Shown here: positions 58,449-64,000 of the stretch, one piece after another
How positions within the stretch are numbered: the stretch's first letter is position 1
Layout: each line of letters opens with the position of its first letter
Assembly: GCA_902728285.1 (NCBI GenBank)
Contig: CACVBU010000053.1
Coordinates: forward strand, 1,483,000-1,546,999
Direction of reading: 5' to 3'
DNA from: Clytia hemisphaerica
Lineage: Eukaryota; Cnidaria; Hydrozoa; Leptothecata; Clytiidae
DNA length: 64,000 bases
Position numbers and translations under genes: made by a program
The notes under the pieces: generated by a model
What the model saw: the letters and a program-made list of their open reading frames with translations, nothing else
The model's database searches: none
Told to the model about the DNA's origin: nothing

Positions 58449-58821
58449 GTCATTTGATAATATTAAAAGACTGAAAGTTTCATAAGCCCAGATTTTCCGA
58501 AGGAGAATTGTGCCTAAGTTGTATGGGACAAGCTGGAGTTTTTACAAGCTCTTATGTGATTTGGTTGGTCGTTAAGATGTAATAAAAATAATCTCGTTCT
58601 TTTTCTAAAGAACGCGTCATCTCTATCACTTCAAATAACCAATTAGTGAAGTATCTTATAAAAACTTCAGCTCATCCCGGGAAGTTCTATAGAACAAATA
58701 CACCACGGGTTAAAGCAGGGTTGGTTAAAAGGACTTTTGGTAGAGCATGATAGAAAATCAAAACTCTTTTTGACACGTGATATTGTTAACTTTATTATTT
58801 CAAAAAAAATTTTTTTTGGAA

Positions 58822-58856
58822 ATTCTATTCTATTCTATTCTATTCTATTCTATTCT
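58822..58856. repeat. (ATTCT)7 downstream of transporter 3
   Basis: Seven ATTCT units; five in unit 2, three in unit 1. Confidence 0.85.
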
Positions 58857-58915
58857 AGTTATAACAGTGAAGTAGTGTAACAGTCCGAAGTTTTTGACCA
58901 GTCAACTTTAAATCT

Positions 58916-60290
58916 TTATTCTTGCTCCAGTTTCTTCTTATAAGTCTCTTCCAAAGGCAAAACACAAATCATCGATAATGCTGTCAAACCAATCAAAAAC
59001 CACATTACACCAAGATACGATTCATAAATTAAAAATTGAAATAAAAAAGGTATGAACACTTGTGATATTTTACCAACACTAGATATCATCCCAGTGGCCG
59101 AACTGCGTACCACTGTTGGATAAGCCTCCACAGTAAGCAGTAACCATAGTGCCAAATATTGTTGCAATGCTATTAACGATGAGAAGCGAAGCAATACTTA
59201 GCCAGTCTGGTATACAAAATAATTGTAAGATATAACAAATCAGGTTTAACGCGAATCCAGCTTGCATGAACAATTTTCGTCCGTATAATCCTAACCGGTA
59301 CATTATCAGGGATCCTGGGACCATAGTTAGAGATATAAGGAACGATTGTAAATGTGCTGAGTCAGGTAAAATATCCGTGCAGTTATTTGTTGAGTTTGTG
59401 GCGATTGTAGCTGAAAGATATTGTTTATGATGCACTGGTTTACAAACCGGATTCTGCAATCTGTAGGTTAACAAGAAACTCGAGCCGTAGAAGCAAGTCA
59501 TCGCTCCAATCCATATGATCAAAAACAAACATGTTGTTATAGGGTATGTCTTTAAGACGTATCTGTAACTAGCTTTATTTTTAGATTCTCTGCACTGTAG
59601 ATCCAGTTTGGACGGTATTTGGACGTCATTTGTACGTGCAAAACGATGTAAAATCTCCATGAGTTTCTTCTCGTTATTTGTGGTTTGTAAATAGCGGAAA
59701 GACTCTGGAACTATCTTCAATAGAAGAGCGATAAATAAACCTGGCGTGCATAGAATGAGTGTCAGTACACGCCAGCCGTACCGATTCAAAACAAGATATG
59801 AGATCAGGTAAGCGTACATCATGCCAAATATAAAACACAATGCAAAAGCTAGAGAGTCTTTAGAGCGATGTTTCACTTTGACATACTCGGAGGTGAGAGT
59901 GGTAGTAGTCAGGTAAGTTGCTGTACCACCTATTCCCAAGAACAGTCTTGTTAGACTGAAAAACGTTGCAGATTGACTTGAAGCGTTCAAGAAAGCAAAA
60001 TACAACATAAGTAATACTGCGAATACCAAGCTTGCTTTTCGACCACGTTTATCACTCATGTAACCAAAATATAATGCACCAATGTTGAGTCCAAGGAAAT
60101 AGGCAGCTCCTGTTAAAGCGGCTTCAAAGTTGGTCAATCCGAATTGGCATTGTATGTAAGGTGCAACATTGGAGATTAACACTTGGTGAGCACCTGGTAC
60201 AAACCATTGCAGTGAAAGAGCGATAACGACTTGTATGGTAAATTTATTTGACTTTGAATTCTCTAAAACATCCTCGAAAGTCAAAGCCAT
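58916..60290 (-). pseudogene. MFS transporter 3, frameshifted near the C-terminus
   Basis: Homologous along the whole length, but two single-base deletions about 8 bp apart (near 59,141 and 59,149, in the codons for GTYGYLLTVEAYP) shift the frame. After 376-380 normal residues the reading ends in about 20 foreign residues and a stop at 59,079. The last two helices are then lost, although their sequence continues unbroken in another frame to 58,916. Other changes (LGIGGTATYLTTTTLTSEY) also set it apart. Either a young pseudogene or a consensus error in the assembly. The TATA-like box at 60339-60348 is kept. Confidence 0.85.
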
Positions 60291-61266
60291 TTTCTTTCTG
60301 TTTGAAAACCATCACGTTCTCCTCAACACATCTCTCTCTTATTATAAATGCAGTTTGTCATGGATCATTTATTTCATCTATGATATCAAATTAAATCATA
60401 TTTGAATTATCTTTAATGAACCTTTTCATAAATTACGTCACGAACATCTCTTACATCGTGTTCAAACAATTTCCATGGTGATATCCTTCGAGACATTAAA
60501 TAATTTTCTTTTATGAATTGAAATTAAAGTCTGTACCCAGATATAATTGACAGTGGAAACAAAAATGCCATTAACTTTGATATTCAAATATAATTTCAAA
60601 TTTTTTTTTGCTTGTTTTAGAGAATCAAAAGCGCTATATTTCATTGTGTTTTTGGCTGAAAACTTTGCGATTTCTAGCGGTTAAATTTGCGATTGCAAAA
60701 ATTGAGCTTTTTTTCTACTTATGCTACAATGTTTATTTTTACACCAGTGGTATTTCAACCTTGGGTTAGGAAGGTTGTGAAATTTCAAGGCAAACGAAAA
60801 GTCCTTCGGAAGATACAGGAACCAAAATATCCCTTGCAAGCACTTTTCTGTGAAATATCTCCTAATTTTTACTAAAAACCGGGTGTAAAAACCTCACTTT
60901 TTAAAGTTATTTTTTCTTATAAATAATTTTCTAATTTTTCTTTATTTTTGGCATGCGGCGTAAGCGCTCGCTTCGATGTACTTAATTTTCTTATTATTTG
61001 ATTGGTAATTTATCACGTGACTTATTTTTATTGGCTAATTTTTCACTTATAACGGCCTCGTGTTTAGAAGGTCGCTCTCTTATTTCAATATTTTATAGAA
61101 GATAAGGTGCATCATGAAATTTATTGAAGATATTGTTTGAAGTGACTATCCTGATTTTCCTGAAAGGAATAAACATAAATTTCCGTTTTTACACCAGGTT
61201 CATATTATCTTTTTTGAACAGTGCAATTAAAAGTTGGAAAGTGTTGATGCATTGGTATTATTGGTA

Positions 61267-62266
61267 TAATCGTCAGCCGTGCAAAATTACTCGAATCTGA
61301 TTGGTTTAGAGGAGTGCAATTAATCGTTAATTGCACTATTACCACTTTTTGCACTCTTCGGCGGGGGGACACTTTTGTCCCCTTATTCTTTTCTCTCCCA
61401 AGTACTGTGTCAGAGACTTTTTTTTACTATATAATAAAAAACAAAGACATTTTTTTCTTCAATATAAAAAAGAACAAAGAAATTTTACGTTAAAATAGCT
61501 TCTTTTAATTGAAAACAAAGAAAAATTACACTGCAATGTTTTCTTTTTAAACACAAAAGAAAAAAAGGAGGTTTTCGAATGTTTATATTATGACGATTAC
61601 CTCGGAATCGTATGTTTTGTCGTGCAATTAACGATTAATCACTCGTAACAAAGGAGAAAATACCGTAATTTGCACTCGTCCTTCGGACTCGTGCAAATTA
61701 CTATTTTCTCCTTTGTTACTCGTGATTAATCGTTAATTGCACTCCAAACCATACGATTACTAGTACTAATCGTCAGCCGTGCAAAATTACTCGAATCTGA
61801 TTGGTTTAGAGGAGTGCAATTAATCGTTAATTGCACTATTACCACTTTTTGCACTCTTCGGCGGGGGGACACTTTTGTCCCCTTATTCTTTTCTCTCCCA
61901 AGTACTGTGTCAGAGACTTTTTTTTACTATATAATAAAAAACAAAGACATTTTTTTCTTCAATATAAAAAAGAACAAAGAAATTTTACGTTAAAATAGCT
62001 TCTTTTAATTGAAAACAAAGAAAAATTACACTGCAATGTTTTCTTTTTAAACACAAAAGAAAAAAAGGAGGTTTTCGAATGTTTATATTATGACGATTAC
62101 CTCGGAATCGTATGTTTTGTCGTGCAATTAACGATTAATCACTCGTAACAAAGGAGAAAATACCGTAATTTGCACTCGTCCTTCGGACTCGTGCAAATTA
62201 CTATCTTCTCCTTTGTTACTCGTGATTAATCGTTAATTGCACTCCAAACCATACGATTACTAGTAC
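61267..62266. repeat. Exact 500-bp tandem duplication
   Basis: 61267-61766 and 61767-62266 differ at one base that I can see (CTATTTTCTCC against CTATCTTCTCC). Each unit contains several inverse copies of 'gtgcaattaacgattaatcac'. Confidence 0.95.
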
Positions 62267-62833
62267 TCATTGATTATTTTGAAACGAAGTGAAATCACAG
62301 TATAATTGTTTTTATTGAGACGATAAGCATATTGAACTTATATTGCCTTTGTTATTTTTAAGTAATTAAAGAGCTTTGCTAAGCACAATTTGGCTATAAG
62401 GTCATTATCGTAAAAATATCGTAAAATGTGTTATGATTGAAAAACTGTTTTATCATCACTACCCCCGTTTTTGTTAAAAAATTGGAGATTTGATATTTCA
62501 CAGAAAAGTGCTAGCAAAGGGTATCTCGGGTCCCGTATCTTCCGAAGGACTTTTCCGTTTGTCTTGAAATTTCACAACCTTCTTAACTTAAGGTTGAAAT
62601 ACCACTGGTGTATAAAAATGAACATTGTAGCATAAGTAGAAAAAAAGCTCAATTTTTGCAATCGCAAATTGAACCGCTAAAAATCGCGAATTTTTCAACC
62701 AAAAATACATTCAAATATAGCGCTTTTGATTCTCTAAAACAAACAAGAAAAATTTTCGAAATTATATCGGACTATCAAAAGTTACAGGCCTTCTTGTTTT
62801 CACTGCCAATTATATCTGGATACACTTTAGTTC

Positions 62834-63037
62834 TAAAATATTAAAAGATATCTTTCATCACAAAAAATAAAAGAGTACACTACTCCGATTTTCGTGCTAC
62901 TGCACTTTTTAAATGTACAAAATAAAATCGTAAAAATATCAGATTTTATTTTGTACATTTAAAAAGTGCAGTAGCACGAAAATCGGAGTAGTGTACTCTT
63001 TTATTTTTTGTGATGAAAGATATCTTTTAATATTTTA
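62834..63037. mobile_element. Perfect hairpin MITE inside the right arm
   Basis: TAAAATATTAAAAGATATC...GATATCTTTTAATATTTTA, with arms of about 95 bp that look identical and a loop of about 15 bp. Absent from the left arm, so inserted after the inverted repeat formed. Confidence 0.9.
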
Positions 63038-63199
63038 CTTGGCTCTGGTTTTCATTGAGCACTCTGCAACATCAATCACAAACAATACTACACTTTAGTT
63101 GTAATAAAATTCGCTAAGAGTTAATCACCATGGTAATAATCTCAAAACGAGGTAAGTGATGTTCGTCGTGACGTAATTTATGCAAAGGTCTATTATATT

Positions 63200-63455
63200 A
63201 TGCGTTTTTTTATAAGAACAAACAACATAAACAATATATGAAGCTTCGATGGCCGAAATATTAAGAATAATTTAAGAACCTTTTAGGGCTTTTCGGTTTT
63301 TTAAAAGACACAATTTCTGAGGGAATTGCACAAAAATGCTTACGAAATGGTGTAAATATAAGAAGATGTTTAAGAACATTTTTAGGCTTAAAGCTCAAAA
63401 TGTCGTGAACATTCGAAGGCCTAAAAAAGGTTGACCTTTATATAAAAAACATGTA
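63200..63455. mobile_element. MITE of the ACGTTTTTTTATAAG family, last copy
   Basis: GCGTTTTTTTATAAGAACA...'ttatataaaaaacatgta', interior with 'ttaagaac' words. Confidence 0.6.
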
Positions 63456-63743
63456 AACTAAAGAATAGTATGCGACAGTGAATGCGGATAAAATATCAAC
63501 CAGGCCGTCATAATACTCAAACATCTCAGATTTGCCTACAAAGAAATTTCAAAATTCAAATAATTTAAAAACTGAACTATCTTTCGCTGCTCACAATTTA
63601 AAAAAATTTATAAATCACTCAAACTTCGAAAAGTCTTCAAGACTCATCGTCACAGTAAGACAATCAAAAATAAAGCGACAGCAAAAATTATTTAAAACCC
63701 AGCATACATGAAAAATTATTTTTAAAAGAATTCTCTTCTGTCC

Positions 63744-63934
63744 AATAGATCTTATCAGAGTTTTTGATTTTTCTAAAAAAGCGATGCATTGTGGGATTGT
63801 TTCAGGAGTATTACAATAGAATTCCCCTGAAGAATTCTTAAGAGATTTCTATTGTAATACTCCCGAAACAATCCCACAATGCACAGCAATGTATCGCTTT
63901 TTTAGAAAAATAAAAAACTTCGATAAGATCTATT
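63744..63934. mobile_element. Hairpin MITE of the AATAGATCTTATC family, copy 2
   Basis: Same ends and 'ctaaaaaagcgatgcattgt' arm as 16,446-16,627; a small extra 'cagcaatg' near the right arm. The remaining DNA from 63,456 and to the window end shows nothing else. Confidence 0.85.
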
Positions 63935-64000
63935 TTAAATAAATTTTAAGTAGATAACATTATTACACCAGGTCCTAGCTACATAAACAAATATGTATTG

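Larger units (their letters stand above)
56454..60395. repeat. Tandem transporter unit 3 (without LINE)
   Basis: Starts 'agcatatttacca' after LINE fragment 2. Homology to units 1 and 2 stops at 'aaattaaat' (about 60,395), exactly where the LINE begins in the others; a 2.8-kb inverted repeat follows instead. Confidence 0.9.
60420..63189. repeat. Composite 2.8-kb inverted repeat
   Basis: The left arm (60,420-60,895) and right arm (62,470-63,189) are inverse copies: 'cataaattacgtcacg', 'ccatggtgatat', 'agagaatcaaaagcgctata', 'gcgattgcaaaaattgagct', 'ttgtgaaatttcaaggcaaa'. The right arm is interrupted by the hairpin MITE at 62,834-63,037. The centre holds the 500-bp tandem pair. No coding frame. 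Confidence 0.85.

Overview
The window is nuclear DNA from an animal: AT-rich, with short spliceosomal introns (GT...AG), AATAAA poly(A) signals, Metazoa-type genes (a secreted matrix metalloproteinase, the WASH-complex subunit WASHC4, a mucin-like tyrosine-rich receptor), non-LTR retrotransposon remains and very many palindromic MITE-like elements. A non-vertebrate such as a cnidarian would fit, but I cannot name the species from the sequence.

Layout. (1) 0-13 kb: a single-exon F-box/LRR-like gene (730-1890, minus), then gene-poor DNA holding a hAT-like MITE, a partly duplicated segment (4.8-5.65 kb against 6.5-9.1 kb), several perfect hairpin elements and two copies of a tRNA-derived SINE. 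(2) 13.5-17.3 kb, plus: a six-exon gene for a 522-residue type I membrane protein with a six-cysteine ectodomain, a Thr-rich mucin stalk, one transmembrane helix and a tail with twelve tyrosines, including NPxY and two ITIM-like motifs. (3) 17.76-30.81 kb, minus: a ten-exon MMP gene (856 residues as I assemble it; every exon joins in phase) with signal peptide, cysteine switch, furin-type site, zinc site [12 protein letters not shown], a Thr-rich linker of almost 300 residues and a hemopexin domain. Genes 2 and 3 converge and seem to share a near-palindromic poly(A) region. (4) 31.3-35.2 kb: intergenic, with a long fold-back element. (5) 35.2-45.3 kb, minus: the C-terminal half (about 540 residues) of WASHC4, in 18 clear exons plus one candidate microexon. 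(6) 45.5-60.4 kb: three tandem units of about 4-5.7 kb, each with one intronless SV2/SVOP/SLC22-like MFS transporter gene on the minus strand. Two are intact; the third is frameshifted. Fragments of a CR1/jockey-type LINE lie between units 1/2 and 2/3. (7) 60.4-63.2 kb: a 2.8-kb inverted repeat enclosing an exact 500-bp tandem duplication; then more MITEs to the window end.

Most notable. The 5' half of WASHC4 is not in the window, so the transporter cluster either sits in one very large intron of that gene or the gene is broken. Units 2 and 3 each carry, 1.3-1.5 kb downstream of the transporter, a 76-bp antisense copy of a transporter coding segment joined to a MITE, so a read-through transcript could fold on itself. 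Comparing the three units gives empty and filled sites for several transposons, which orders the events. The convergent receptor and protease both carry Thr-rich mucin segments and may act in the same extracellular setting, but that is inference.
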